From JBGQAS01 sp964498605 (GTDB taxonomy: Bacteria > Chloroflexota > Anaerolineae > Anaerolineales > Anaerolineaceae), in the NCBI GenBank assembly GCA_964498605.1, contig CAZCHK010000004.1, forward strand, positions 4,245 through 68,244: a stretch of DNA of 64,000 nucleotides, given 5' to 3'. The position numbers were made by a program, and so were the translations under genes. Below the pieces are notes generated by a model, which made no database searches, was not told the DNA's origin, and worked only from the letters and a program-made list of their open reading frames with translations. This document shows positions 20,271-29,407 of the stretch, piece after piece (positions within the stretch are counted from its first letter, which is position 1; every line of letters begins with the position of its first letter).

Positions 20271-21562
20271 TGCGCGTCCTCCCTGCCTGTCGGGATGTAC
20301 ACACCCGTCACGCGCTTGTCCGGTCGCAGATACTTCTGCGCGACCCCCTGGAGTTGCTGCGGAGTCACCGCGCTGAGGCGTTCAAGATAGGTCAGGAACC
20401 AGTCGTAACTGGCAAACATCTCGGAAAAGCCCATCCAGAAAGCCTGGTTGGTGATGTTTTCGCTCCCGTAGGTGAAGATGGCCCTGGCCTGCTTGACTGC
20501 CCGGTCGATCTCCTCCTGTTTGACGGCCCGCTGCTGAAACCGGTCAATTTCCTGGTCCAGCGTCCGGATGACCTGTTTGAAGCTGGCGCGCGGGTGCATG
20601 GTCATGGAAATCTCGTAAGCGTGCGGATCAATGGTGACCTGCAACCCCCCTCCCACGACAACGGCGCGGGAGCGTTCCACCAAACGTTTGTAGAGCCGGC
20701 TGGTCTTGTTCGATGTTCCCCCTCCACCGAACATGTTCAGGCTTGACGGACCGGTCAGCAGCGAATCCAGCACCATCAAGCTGTAGAAATCATCCTGGCT
20801 GACCTGCGGCGCTTTGTACATTACCTCAATGAACGTGGCCTCACCCGGCCCTTTCACCTCCAGGTATTGATCCCGGTCCGCAGGAGGCTCAGCAGGGATG
20901 ACATGATCCGGAATGGCGCCAGGCTGAATGGACGAGTAGTATTTTTTTACCAGCGCGAGCATGGACCTGGTGTCAAAATCCCCCGCCAGGGACACAACGG
21001 CATTATTGGGCAGGTAGTGCGACTGGTAATAGCCGTACAGGTCATTGCGCGTGATGCTGCGCAGATCCTCCAGCGTGCCGATGGTCTGATTCCCGTAAGG
21101 ATGCACCTGGAACGCCGCTGACTGCACGGCTTTTCCAAGTCGGTAGGTCGGTTCGTTCTCGCTGCCTTCCAGCTCCGAGATGATGACCGTCCGCTCCGCC
21201 TCCACGTCTTCCGGCTTGAAAGAGCTGTTCCGCATGCGGTCCGACTCGACCTCCAGTGCCAGCCTGATCTGACTCGCGGGAAGCGTTTCAAAGTAGGTCG
21301 TCCAATCGATGAACGTGAAGGCATTCCACACGCCCCCCACGCGGCTGATGGCCTTGTCCATGGAACCCGGGGCATGTTTTGGCGTCCCCTTGAACTGCAT
21401 GTGCTCCACCCAGTGGGATATGCCGCGCTGCCCAGCCCGTTCCAGGCGTGAACCCGCCCTGTACCACACCCAGTGACTGATCAGCGGGGCGGAATGCATC
21501 TCTTTCAGGAAAACGGTTAATCCGTTTTCCAGGATTTCGGTGTGAGTCGCGGTGTTTTCCAT
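20267..21562 (-). CDS. M16 family zinc peptidase, catalytic subunit
   Basis: A 431-residue M16 peptidase. HWVEHMQFKGTP supplies the inverted zinc motif His-x-x-Glu-His, and the second glutamate is in the segment EDVEAERTVIISELE. SHYLPNNAVVSLAGDFD is the conserved end of the first domain. M16 enzymes degrade peptides of limited size. The ATG at 21562 begins MENTATHTEILENGLTVFL, the standard N-terminal strand; the frame continues upstream only as antisense over the flavoprotein gene. A TGcTATATT extended -10 lies at 21586-21594 on the minus strand. It heads the operon with the inactive partner, acpS, the phosphatase and the ParB-like gene. Confidence 0.92.
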   Translation of the reverse strand: MENTATHTEILENGLTVFLKEMHSAPLISHWVWYRAGSRLERAGQRGISHWVEHMQFKGTPKHAPGSMDKAISRVGGVWNAFTFIDWTTYFETLPASQIRLALEVESDRMRNSSFKPEDVEAERTVIISELEGSENEPTYRLGKAVQSAAFQVHPYGNQTIGTLEDLRSITRNDLYGYYQSHYLPNNAVVSLAGDFDTRSMLALVKKYYSSIQPGAIPDHVIPAEPPADRDQYLEVKGPGEATFIEVMYKAPQVSQDDFYSLMVLDSLLTGPSSLNMFGGGGTSNKTSRLYKRLVERSRAVVVGGGLQVTIDPHAYEISMTMHPRASFKQVIRTLDQEIDRFQQRAVKQEEIDRAVKQARAIFTYGSENITNQAFWMGFSEMFASYDWFLTYLERLSAVTPQQLQGVAQKYLRPDKRVTGVYIPTGREDAQ

Positions 21563-21614
21563 ACGATAATAATTCCAGTAAAATGAATATAGCATAAGGA
21601 CAGGATTTTGACCA

Positions 21615-22934
21615 TTGAATACTGAAAACAATCCCTGGGTGGCTGTGGTCGGGGCTGGTCCGGCAGGCATGTTCGGCTCGTTTGAGCTGGCCAGCCAGGG
21701 GATCGATGTCGTGCTGCTGAACCGCGACATCAAGCCCGGCGGTCTGGCAGAATACGGCATATACCCGACCAAGTACCGCCTGCGGGGCGGCTTGCGCTCG
21801 CAGTTCCGCCAGATCCTGACCATGCGCGGGATCGAGTACATCGGCAACATCCGGGTCGCGCAGGACGGTGATCTCACGCTCGCTGATCTGCGCCGGGCAG
21901 GCGCACAGGCCATCCTCGTCTGCACCGGTGCGCAGGGCACCAAGTATCTGGGCATCCCCGGTGAGGATCTGCGGGGTGTCATCCACGCCAAGGAGCTGGT
22001 CTACCACTACAACCACCTCCCCCCTTTCAGTGAAACAGATCCCCCCATCGGCAGGAACGTGGTCATCATCGGCATCGGCAATGTCATGGTCGATATCGCC
22101 CGCTGGCTGCTTGAAAACCGGCGCGTGGATTCTGTCACGGCAATCGGCCGCCGCGGTCCGCTGGAAGCCAAATTCGACAGGCGCGAGATCGGATCGGTGG
22201 CTCAGTTTCTCGATCTCCCCGCGATCGAATCCGAACTGGCAAAAGCGGAACCTCTTGTTCGGGATCTGGGAGGTGATCTCGCCTCGATGCGCGCCATGCT
22301 CGCAGGCCTGCCGGGAACCGGCTCGCAGCGACCCTGCCTGCGCATGCGCTTTCTGCTTTCCCCCACGCGCATCCAGGGTCAGAATGGGAGGGTCAGCCAG
22401 GTGGTGCTGGTCAGAAATACCCTGGTCAGGGAAGGGGCTCTGGTTCTTGCCAGGCACGGCGCTGAAACGGAAATCGTTCAGGCGGATACGATCATCTATG
22501 CCATCGGCGACATGGTCGAACCTTTATTCGGCCTGCCGGTGACCGGTTTCGAATTCAGCAAGAACGCCCACCCGCGTTTCCCTGTTGATGAAACATCCTT
22601 CGAAGTGATGGATCCCGCCACGGGCGGCATCCTGCCGGACGTCTTCGTGGCAGGGTGGGCACGCCAGGTCAGCCGGGGTCAGGTCGGGATCGCCCACAAG
22701 GACGGTGTGAATGCCGCCCGAGCCCTTCACGCCTACCTCGATTCCCTCCCGGATGACTCATCCGGGTCTGGCGCCGGGATGGAAAAGCTTCTTGCTGCGG
22801 TGAAAAAACCCGTCGTGCGTTATCCTGATCTGCTCAAGCTGGAGGAAGCGGAACGCTCACAGGCCCGGGACCTTGGCGTTGAGGAATTTAAATTTACCAA
22901 CAATGCTGAGATGCTCAGGCGGATGGGGTTGTGA
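21615..22934 (+). CDS. FAD/NAD(P)-binding oxidoreductase (ferredoxin-NADP reductase/adrenodoxin reductase-like)
   Basis: A 439-residue flavoprotein. VAVVGAGPAGMFGSFELA near the N-terminus is the FAD Rossmann motif, and VVIIGIGNVMVDIARWLL near residues 150-170 is the NAD(P) site. PGGLAEYGIYPTKYRLRGGL corresponds to the PGGL-Y-GI-P motif shared by adrenodoxin reductase, FprA and the small subunit of glutamate synthase. The C-terminal DVFVAGWARQVSRGQVGIAH closes the FAD domain. It probably moves electrons between NAD(P)H and ferredoxin. The start is TTG 21615 with AGGA about ten bases upstream. It is divergent from the M16 operon and its end overlaps the convergent membrane gene by 20 bases. Confidence 0.85.
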   Translation: MNTENNPWVAVVGAGPAGMFGSFELASQGIDVVLLNRDIKPGGLAEYGIYPTKYRLRGGLRSQFRQILTMRGIEYIGNIRVAQDGDLTLADLRRAGAQAILVCTGAQGTKYLGIPGEDLRGVIHAKELVYHYNHLPPFSETDPPIGRNVVIIGIGNVMVDIARWLLENRRVDSVTAIGRRGPLEAKFDRREIGSVAQFLDLPAIESELAKAEPLVRDLGGDLASMRAMLAGLPGTGSQRPCLRMRFLLSPTRIQGQNGRVSQVVLVRNTLVREGALVLARHGAETEIVQADTIIYAIGDMVEPLFGLPVTGFEFSKNAHPRFPVDETSFEVMDPATGGILPDVFVAGWARQVSRGQVGIAHKDGVNAARALHAYLDSLPDDSSGSGAGMEKLLAAVKKPVVRYPDLLKLEEAERSQARDLGVEEFKFTNNAEMLRRMGL

Positions 22935-23442
22935 CCTCTGAAGTCACCTCGTCCACAGCTCTGCCTCTCTGCGGCAGCATGAGCAGCAGGCCCAGCGCGA
23001 TGATGGCCTGACCGACCATCAGTCCAGCGCTTTGCAGCTCCCCAAAATACGGGATGCCCGGCAGGGGGTGGCTGCCAAGACCGAAAATATCCGCCATGCC
23101 ACCGACGACGGCGATCAGGTAGCCGGTCGCCACGAAGCGCAGGCCAAAATCCGCCGCGATCGTCATACGCGTGCTCTTCCAGAATCCCATCATGGCGATG
23201 TATCCGCCAAGACAGATGATGCCCAGCCCGACTTCGATGACCGCGAGCTGAATAAATCCCAGCACCTTCGAGCGGTTCATCTGGATGACCTCCGGCCGCG
23301 CCCCGACCACGAACAGGACGATCCCGACAAGCGTCAGGATCAGGCCCCAGCGGACGTGCCGGCGCGAGTAAGAGACTTCTTTTTTAATTCTCCTGGTTTT
23401 CACCTTGAGGACAATGGATGTTTTTCTTGGAGCCAGTTTCAT
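22915..23442 (-). CDS. Four-helix membrane protein, unknown function
   Basis: A 175-residue protein with a basic N-terminal 30 residues and four hydrophobic segments (about residues 32-50, 62-84, 98-116 and 136-156). I do not recognise the family. Its start overlaps the dipeptidase stop by four bases (ATGA), so it is the second gene of that pair, and its end runs 20 bases into the convergent flavoprotein gene. Confidence 0.6.
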   Translation of the reverse strand: MKLAPRKTSIVLKVKTRRIKKEVSYSRRHVRWGLILTLVGIVLFVVGARPEVIQMNRSKVLGFIQLAVIEVGLGIICLGGYIAMMGFWKSTRMTIAADFGLRFVATGYLIAVVGGMADIFGLGSHPLPGIPYFGELQSAGLMVGQAIIALGLLLMLPQRGRAVDEVTSEVTTPSA

Positions 23443-24539
23443 TCCGGTAATGTTCTTTCCAAAATTCTTTGCCAGTTCTGGTAAAAGATATTGGCGATTT
23501 GCAGTGGATTATACCCTCTTGATGCGAGGTTTGATTCCAGTTTCTGAAGGTCCGCGATGCTGTCGATCTCCATGGGCACATCCGGCCAGCCGATGCCCCC
23601 GTCATAGTCGGTCCCCAGCGCCACGTGCTTGTCAGATCCGGTCACCTGGCAGACATGATCGATCTGGGCTGTCACACTGTCCAGTGTCACGCTGCTTCGA
23701 TCTGTTCCTTTGTGCCAGCCAGCGCTCAGGAATGGATTGGAAGGCACGATCCCCATCACGCCCCCTCTGTCTGCCAGCCTTTTGATGCTGTCGTCGGTGA
23801 AATTGCGCTGGCTGGGCGTGTCACCCAGTAATGCCCTGGCGTTGGCGTGCGAGGCGAGGATCACACCGGCGTAGGTTTCCAGCGCTTCCACAATGGACTG
23901 GTCCGACATATGGGACACATCCAGCGCGGCATTGTTTTTTGCCAGGATTTTCAACAGCTGCCTGCCTTCGTCGCTGAAAGGTCCCGGCGCCCTGTGCCCT
24001 CCACAAAAACGGTTTCCGCCCCAGACCACACCGAATATTCGCACGCCGCGGTCGATGAATCTTTCCAGGTCCTCCTCGGTGCGAATGCTGTCCGCCCCTT
24101 CCATGAGCATGACCAATCCCACGGTATGCATGTTTTCAGGATACACCGCGGGGGAATCCTTCCATCCAGCCAGCAGGTTCTCAACCTGGCTGTAACGACG
24201 CAGCAGCGTGAAATGCTGCGGGTTCTCGTCAGCCAGCTTTTCGTACGCATCGATCTGCTGATGATGCAGGTAGTTAGCCTCATCCGGTGTTGAAAAGAAC
24301 TGGGAATCCCAATCGTGTTTATGCCACTGGCGCGGGGTCAGGTACAGGGTCGAAAACACGATGGCGATCTGCCCTTTCTGGTAGTCCTCCCAGCCAAGCA
24401 GCGACTGCCCGGTTGCCTCAATAATATGAGGAGATTCCTTTTCCAGGGCACGGGTCTGCATGGCGGAAAGCAGGTAATTGCGTCCGCATCCAAGCATGTT
24501 GGCGGCCAGGTCTTCGTGAGCGTCTATGATGGGATTCAC
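23439..24539 (-). CDS. Membrane dipeptidase (peptidase family M19, renal dipeptidase-like)
   Basis: A 366-residue metal-dependent dipeptidase. The zinc ligands are visible in order: IIDAHEDLAANM (His-x-Asp), the bridging Glu in LVMLMEGAD, LDVSHMSDQS (His), ILASHANARAL (His) and LGTDYDGG (Asp). Members hydrolyse dipeptides, including some with D-residues. No signal peptide or membrane anchor is seen despite the family name, so it is likely cytoplasmic. It starts with GTG at 24539, only six bases after a TACAAT box, with no proper ribosome-binding site spacing, which suggests a leaderless mRNA. Confidence 0.92.
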   Translation of the reverse strand: MNPIIDAHEDLAANMLGCGRNYLLSAMQTRALEKESPHIIEATGQSLLGWEDYQKGQIAIVFSTLYLTPRQWHKHDWDSQFFSTPDEANYLHHQQIDAYEKLADENPQHFTLLRRYSQVENLLAGWKDSPAVYPENMHTVGLVMLMEGADSIRTEEDLERFIDRGVRIFGVVWGGNRFCGGHRAPGPFSDEGRQLLKILAKNNAALDVSHMSDQSIVEALETYAGVILASHANARALLGDTPSQRNFTDDSIKRLADRGGVMGIVPSNPFLSAGWHKGTDRSSVTLDSVTAQIDHVCQVTGSDKHVALGTDYDGGIGWPDVPMEIDSIADLQKLESNLASRGYNPLQIANIFYQNWQRILERTLPE

Positions 24540-24545
24540 CCCCCT

Positions 24546-24551
24546 ATTGTA
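24546..24551 (-). promoter_or_regulatory. -10 box of a probable leaderless promoter for the dipeptidase
   Basis: TACAAT on the minus strand ends six bases before the GTG start. The intervening bases are AGGGGG, too close to the start to act as a normal ribosome-binding site. It lies directly after the rpsA terminator. Confidence 0.4.
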
Positions 24552-24559
24552 TACGAAAA

Positions 24560-24577
24560 GCGCACCTTGCGGTGCGC
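24560..24577 (-). terminator. Rho-independent terminator after rpsA
   Basis: A 7-base-pair stem (GCGCACC/GGTGCGC) with a four-base loop, followed on the minus strand by TTTTC. It begins 8 bases after the rpsA stop codon. Confidence 0.75.
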
Positions 24578-24584
24578 TCAGGTT

Positions 24585-26015
24585 TTACTCTGTTTTATCC
24601 TCTTCCCCCGGCTGATCAGGCTGAGGTTCATCCGCAGTGGAGCTCTCTTCGGTTGGTTCAGGTTCTGTTGCTGCGGGAGCTGCTTCTGCCGCGGGAGACT
24701 CTTCTGCCGGTTGAGCTGCCTCGGCCAGATTTCCTTCTGCTTCAACGGCTTCTGGTTTTTCTTCCGCATGTGCTTCCTCCACGGACTGCGGCGCGCCATC
24801 CTTTTTTGTATCCTCTGCAGCGGATTCGCCCGTCAGGCTGTCTTCCAGCAGCTGCCAGTCCATATCGGCGTACTGCATCGATTCCACTTTGCGAACGCTC
24901 AAACCGATGCGGTGATTGTCGAGGTCGATTTTGATCACGCGCAGCGTCAGCGTTTCGCCTTCGCGCAGGACTTCCTTGGGATGCTCGATGCGGCGGTCGC
25001 TCATTTCAGAGATGTGGATCAAACCTTCCATGTCCTCTTCCAGTTTGGCGAAGGCACCAAATTTGGTCAGGCGCGTGATCGTAGCTTCCACCAGCTGACC
25101 CACCTTGTACTTGGCAACCTTGTCATCCCACGGGTCCGCCTGCAGCTGCCGCAGCGAAAGACCGATGCGCTTCTTCTCCTGGTCAATGGTAATGACTTTC
25201 ACCTTGACCTCATCGCCTACCTTGAGGATTTCGCCCGGGTGGGCAAGCTTACTCCAGGATACTTCGGAAACGTGCACCAGGCCATCTGCTCCGCCAATGT
25301 TCACGAACACGCCGAATTCCGCCACGCTCGTGACGCGGCCGGTCCTGATGTCGCCTTCTTTGAGATCCTCCAGCAGCTTTTCCCGCACCATTTCACGGGT
25401 CTCAGTGCTGGCCGCTCTTTCGGATAGGATCAGGCGGTTCTTTTCACGGTTGATCTCCAGGACGCATACATCGACATCCTCGCCAACCATCTTGCTGAAT
25501 TTTTGATCCGCGACATCACCGGCCAGCGCGGCTCTCCTCGACAGACTGAACTGCGAGGCGGGGATGAAACCACGGATATTCCCCAGGGGTACGATCAATC
25601 CACCCTTGTTGTAACCGATGATCTTGCTGCGATAGGCCTGCTTGCTTTTCAGCAGCTCGTCTGCCTGGATCCAATCGGTTTCGTCGCGCGCGCGCATAAA
25701 GGAAAGAGAGATCATCCCGCTGGAATCTTCGCTGATCACGTAAACCGGGATCTCCTGACCCACCTGGAGCTCTGCCAGCACGTCAGCTGGTATTGCCTCG
25801 AACTCGCGTCCGCTGATCACGCCTTCGGATTTGCTGCCTACGCTAACCAGGATCTGCGTGGCAGATATGCTGGCGATGACGCCCGTGCGGGTCTCACCCG
25901 CCTTGGGTAAACTAATACTGCCCGCGCCTTCCTGTTCCAACAGTGAAGCCATGTTGGCGTCTGAGTTGTTGTTTTCTGGCTGTGTGGCTTCCAGCCGGGC
26001 ATCTTCTGATAACAT
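24585..26015 (-). CDS. rpsA: 30S ribosomal protein S1-like (four S1 domains, acidic tail)
   Basis: A 476-residue protein with four S1 RNA-binding domains, starting near residues 40 (RTGVIASISATQILVSVG), 125, 210 (RTGRVTSVAEFGVFVNIGG) and 295 (VEATITRLTKFGAFAKLEED). The last two end in the strong S1 signature DGLVHVSEVSW and EGLIHISEMSD. E. coli S1 has six domains; four-domain forms are normal in many other phyla. The last 85 residues are a low-complexity Glu/Ala/Pro tail. S1 binds mRNA at the 30S subunit and helps start translation. The start at 26015 follows CGGAG with nine bases between. Confidence 0.9.
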   Translation of the reverse strand: MLSEDARLEATQPENNNSDANMASLLEQEGAGSISLPKAGETRTGVIASISATQILVSVGSKSEGVISGREFEAIPADVLAELQVGQEIPVYVISEDSSGMISLSFMRARDETDWIQADELLKSKQAYRSKIIGYNKGGLIVPLGNIRGFIPASQFSLSRRAALAGDVADQKFSKMVGEDVDVCVLEINREKNRLILSERAASTETREMVREKLLEDLKEGDIRTGRVTSVAEFGVFVNIGGADGLVHVSEVSWSKLAHPGEILKVGDEVKVKVITIDQEKKRIGLSLRQLQADPWDDKVAKYKVGQLVEATITRLTKFGAFAKLEEDMEGLIHISEMSDRRIEHPKEVLREGETLTLRVIKIDLDNHRIGLSVRKVESMQYADMDWQLLEDSLTGESAAEDTKKDGAPQSVEEAHAEEKPEAVEAEGNLAEAAQPAEESPAAEAAPAATEPEPTEESSTADEPQPDQPGEEDKTE

Positions 26016-26045
26016 ACGTTATTACTCCGATATTAAGATTGGTAG

Positions 26046-26074
26046 ATTATAACTGCCTTTCAGAGAGATGGCAA
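26046..26074 (-). promoter_or_regulatory. Sigma-70-type promoter for rpsA
   Basis: On the minus strand TTGCCA (26069-26074), 17 bases, then a perfect TATAAT (26046-26051). It is the best two-box promoter in the window, as expected for a ribosomal protein gene. Confidence 0.75.
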
Positions 26075-26226
26075 GCAGCAGGGAATTTAAGCTGATTACT
26101 TGACGTGTTTTCCTGATGCTCATTTGATTTCAGTCCAGTATCCCGGTGAGCGCGTTTGGGGTTATCATTATATTAGAATTAGTGTATGCTTATTATCAGA
26201 TACTCATTTTTACCGAGGAGGTTGCT

Positions 26227-26784
26227 GTGATTAAAGACGCCTTGAAAGAAGCCGAAACCCGCATGAGATCCGCCATCCAGGCATTGGAGAATGACCTGGC
26301 CGGGATCCGCACCGGACGCGCCTCGCCTGCCCTGGTGGAGCGTCTCGCGATCGAATACTACGGCACGCCCACGCCGCTGATCCAGCTCGCCACCATCTCC
26401 GTGCCTGAACCCCGTCAGCTTCTCATCCGTCCCTTTGATGTGACCACCTTGAAAGCCATCGAAAAGGCCATTCAGAATTCCGATCTCAGCCTCGCCCCGA
26501 ACAATGACGGAAAGGTGATCCGCCTGAATCTTCCACCACTGACAGAGGAGCGACGCCATGAACTGGTGAAAGTCGTCCACAACCGCCTGGAAGAAAGCCG
26601 TGTTTCTGTGCGTAATGTCCGCCGCGACCTGATGAAGGACCTGCGTGATTTTGAGCATGAAAAGTTGATCTCGGAAGATGACCTCAAACAGGGTGAGGAA
26701 GAGCTGCAGAAGCTGACCGACAGGATCATCGAAGAGATCGATATCACCGGGGTGAAAAAGGAAAAGGAAATCCTTGAGGTTTAA
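26227..26784 (+). CDS. frr: Ribosome recycling factor
   Basis: A 185-residue protein, exactly the family size. Key regions are present: ALENDLAGIRTGRASPALVE, EYYGTPTPLIQLATISVPEP and the C-terminal hinge-helix VRNVRRDLMKDLRDFE. RRF with EF-G splits the post-termination ribosome. The true start is GTG 26227, five bases after GAGGAGG; an ATG 81 bases upstream in the same frame adds a hydrophobic leader not found in RRF. It begins the frr-uppS-cdsA cluster, a common bacterial order. Confidence 0.95.
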   Translation: MIKDALKEAETRMRSAIQALENDLAGIRTGRASPALVERLAIEYYGTPTPLIQLATISVPEPRQLLIRPFDVTTLKAIEKAIQNSDLSLAPNNDGKVIRLNLPPLTEERRHELVKVVHNRLEESRVSVRNVRRDLMKDLRDFEHEKLISEDDLKQGEEELQKLTDRIIEEIDITGVKKEKEILEV

Positions 26785-26790
26785 TTCCTG

Positions 26791-27516
26791 ATGGGGAAAT
26801 CAAAACCGGATCTTCATCCAGACGTGCCGCACCACATCGCCGTGATCATGGACGGCAATGGCCGCTGGGCGAAAAAACGCGGATTACCACGCTTTGCCGG
26901 TCATCAACAGGGAACGGAGAACCTGCGCCGCATCATCCGCGCCTGCGTGGATTATGGCGTGCGCATCCTCACCGTGTACGCTTTTTCCACCGAGAACTGG
27001 TCCCGTCCACACGATGAGGTTGAAGGCCTGCTCAAGCTGCTCGACCAGGTCATCACCAACGAGCTGGAGGAGCTGCACGCGGAAGGTGTTCAGATCCGAC
27101 ACATCGGCAACCTGCAGGCGCTGTCTCCTGAACTGCAAAGGAATGTCACCCATTCCATTGAGCTGACGCGAGACAACCAGCGCCTGACCCTGTGCATCGC
27201 CTGGAATTACGGCGGCCGGGCCGAGATCGTTCACGCCGTGCAGAGAATCGTTGAAGATCAGATCCCCGCCAGGGAGATCACCGAGGAGCTGTTCGAATCA
27301 TATCTATACACGGCGGGCATTCCCCATCCGGACCTGGTGATCCGCACATCGGGAGAGTTCCGCACCAGCAACTTCCTCCCCTGGCAGTCCGCCTATTCGG
27401 AATGGTACATCACGGATATCCTCTGGCCTGACTTCGACAAAGACGAACTGCGTAAGGCCATCCAGGCGTACGCTCAGCGGGAGCGCCGTTTCGGAGGAGT
27501 AAACGTTGAGCAGTGA
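26791..27516 (+). CDS. uppS: Isoprenyl transferase (undecaprenyl diphosphate synthase)
   Basis: A 241-residue cis-prenyltransferase. HIAVIMDGNGRWAKKRG holds the catalytic Asp and the phosphate-binding residues, YAFSTENWSRP is region III, and DLVIRTSGEFRTSNFLPWQ plus YSEWYITDILWPDF are regions IV and V. The enzyme adds isopentenyl units to make the lipid carrier for cell wall and glycan synthesis. It begins six bases after frr and its end overlaps the start of cdsA by 11 bases. Confidence 0.95.
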   Translation: MGKSKPDLHPDVPHHIAVIMDGNGRWAKKRGLPRFAGHQQGTENLRRIIRACVDYGVRILTVYAFSTENWSRPHDEVEGLLKLLDQVITNELEELHAEGVQIRHIGNLQALSPELQRNVTHSIELTRDNQRLTLCIAWNYGGRAEIVHAVQRIVEDQIPAREITEELFESYLYTAGIPHPDLVIRTSGEFRTSNFLPWQSAYSEWYITDILWPDFDKDELRKAIQAYAQRERRFGGVNVEQ

Positions 27517-28345
27517 GGGCAAAAGCTCCCTGGGCATCCGCCTGGTCAGCATCGCCGCGCTCGTTCCCGTGGTCGGTGCGGCGGTCTTTTTTAGCCCCTG
27601 GGCAATCACGGTCATCGCGGTGGTTTTCTGCGCTGTAGGCGCCTGGGAATTCTGGCGCCTGTTCCGCGTCGGAGGCAATTCCCCCGCGCTGATCCCCATG
27701 CTGCTGGGAGTCGTCGGGTTCATCCTGCTGCAAGGATTCGCCTTGACAGTCTGGATGGTTCCCTGGGGTGGGTTCCTGCTGCTGCTGGCGCTTTTCTGGC
27801 ACACGATCAGCTACCAGCGGGGAATTGAAACATCGGCGGTTGATTTCTGCATCACCACAGGCGGAATTTTTTACCTGGGGTTCATGGGCAGCTACCTGGT
27901 CGCCCTGCGTCAAATCGATCCCGGTGGTTCCATGTGGCTGCTGCTGGGCCTGCTTGGAATCGCCCTGGCCGATGGCGGTGCATACTTTTTCGGGATCGCT
28001 TTTGGCAGGCACAAGCTGATGAGCAGGGTCAGCCCAAAGAAAAGCTGGGAAGGCTACCTCGGCGGCATTTTCATTTCCACCCTTCTGACGACCCTCATTG
28101 CCTGGGGAATCCAAGCCTGGTCTCCGGGGACTGTTGTGCAGTGGTGGCATGGCGCCCTTCTCGCGTCCATCCTCGCCGTCATCGCCCCCATGGGTGATTT
28201 CGGCGAAAGCATGCTCAAGCGCCAGTTTGGTCAAAAGGATTCCAGCAACATCATACCGGGTCACGGCGGAATCCTGGATCGTCTTGACTCGATCTTCTGG
28301 ATGGGCTTCATAGCCTATTTTGTTGTCACAATCATCATTTTTTAA
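27506..28345 (+). CDS. cdsA: Phosphatidate cytidylyltransferase
   Basis: A 279-residue integral membrane enzyme with about seven hydrophobic segments. The CdsA signature is intact near the C-terminus: SMLKRQFGQKDSSNIIPGHG then GILDRLDS, with SPKKSWEGYLGG before it. It makes CDP-diacylglycerol from phosphatidate and CTP for phospholipid synthesis. It starts with TTG 27506 after GGAGGAGT, inside the last codons of uppS, so the two are coupled. Confidence 0.95.
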   Translation: MSSEGKSSLGIRLVSIAALVPVVGAAVFFSPWAITVIAVVFCAVGAWEFWRLFRVGGNSPALIPMLLGVVGFILLQGFALTVWMVPWGGFLLLLALFWHTISYQRGIETSAVDFCITTGGIFYLGFMGSYLVALRQIDPGGSMWLLLGLLGIALADGGAYFFGIAFGRHKLMSRVSPKKSWEGYLGGIFISTLLTTLIAWGIQAWSPGTVVQWWHGALLASILAVIAPMGDFGESMLKRQFGQKDSSNIIPGHGGILDRLDSIFWMGFIAYFVVTIIIF

Positions 28346-28360
28346 ACACCTGGAGGGAAT

Positions 28361-29347
28361 ATGGATAAGACAAAACCAACGCGCAACCTCGCCCTGGAGC
28401 TTGTCCGCGTCACCGAAGCTGCCGCGCTGGCTGCCGGCAGGTGGATGGGCCGCGGGCAGAAAGAATCCGCCGACAAGGCTGCCGTGGACGCCATGCGCGT
28501 CGTTTTGAACACGATCGAGATGGACGGGGTTGTTGTCATCGGCGAAGGCGAGAAGGACGAAGCGCCCATGCTCTACAACGGCGAGCGCCTCGGCACCGGG
28601 GGGCTCCCCGCGGTGGATATTGCCGTTGATCCCATTGAGGGAACCCGGCCGCTGGCCCTTGGCATCTGGAACTGCATCTCCACCGTCGCGCTCGCCCCGC
28701 GCGGCGCGATGTTCAACCCCGGACCCATCGTCTACATGCAGAAGATCGCGGTCGGACCGGAAGCCAGGGACGCCATCGATATCAACGCCCCAGTCAAACA
28801 CAATCTGGCCATGATCGCCAGGGCGTTGAATGAAAAAATGGAGGACCTGGTGGTCGTGATCCTCGACCGTCCCAGGCACGCCGAACTGATCACGCAGGTC
28901 CGCGAATGCAACGCCTGCATCCGCCTCATCCCGGATGGCGATGTCGCCGGCGCGGTCATGACCGCCTGGCCGGGTTCGCGCATCGACGTGCTGATGGGCA
29001 TCGGCGGTACGCCTGAAGGCGTGCTGGCTGCCACGGCCTTGCGCTGCATGGGAGGCAACATCCAGGGAAAGCTCTATCCGCGCAACGAAGAGGAAAAGCG
29101 CAAAGCGCTGGACCAGGGCTACGACCTGGACGCCGCCCTGACGATCAACGACCTGGTGAAATCGGAAGACATCTTCTTTGCCGCCACCGGGGTCACCAAC
29201 GGGGACCTGCTGCGCGGCGTGGATTACTACGCTTCAGGCGCGGAGACGGACAGCCTGGTCATGCGCGGCCTCACCGGCACGGTCCGCCATATCATCTCCA
29301 AGCATAAACTGGATAAGCTGGAAAAGTTCAGCTCTATTCAATACTGA
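28361..29347 (+). CDS. glpX: Fructose-1,6-bisphosphatase class II (GlpX)
   Basis: A 328-residue protein of normal GlpX length. VVIGEGEKDEAPMLYNGE and VDIAVDPIEGTRPLA are the metal and phosphate-binding motifs, and GIGGTPEGVLAATALRCMGG binds the sugar phosphate. It removes phosphate from fructose 1,6-bisphosphate in gluconeogenesis, and in some bacteria also from sedoheptulose 1,7-bisphosphate. It begins 15 bases after cdsA with CTGGAGGGAAT upstream, so it is likely the last gene of the frr-uppS-cdsA transcript. Confidence 0.93.
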   Translation: MDKTKPTRNLALELVRVTEAAALAAGRWMGRGQKESADKAAVDAMRVVLNTIEMDGVVVIGEGEKDEAPMLYNGERLGTGGLPAVDIAVDPIEGTRPLALGIWNCISTVALAPRGAMFNPGPIVYMQKIAVGPEARDAIDINAPVKHNLAMIARALNEKMEDLVVVILDRPRHAELITQVRECNACIRLIPDGDVAGAVMTAWPGSRIDVLMGIGGTPEGVLAATALRCMGGNIQGKLYPRNEEEKRKALDQGYDLDAALTINDLVKSEDIFFAATGVTNGDLLRGVDYYASGAETDSLVMRGLTGTVRHIISKHKLDKLEKFSSIQY

Positions 29348-29364
29348 TCCAATTTTAAAAAGAT

Positions 29365-29392
29365 GAGAGCGAAGCCAGACCGCTTCGCTCTC
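29365..29392 (-). terminator. Terminator between glpX and the SIMPL gene
   Basis: A perfect 10-base-pair stem (GAGAGCGAAG/CTTCGCTCTC) with an eight-base loop. On the minus strand it is followed by ATCTTTTT, so it best terminates the SIMPL gene; it may also stop glpX transcripts. Confidence 0.75.
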
Positions 29393-29407
29393 TCCGCGTT
29401 TACACGC

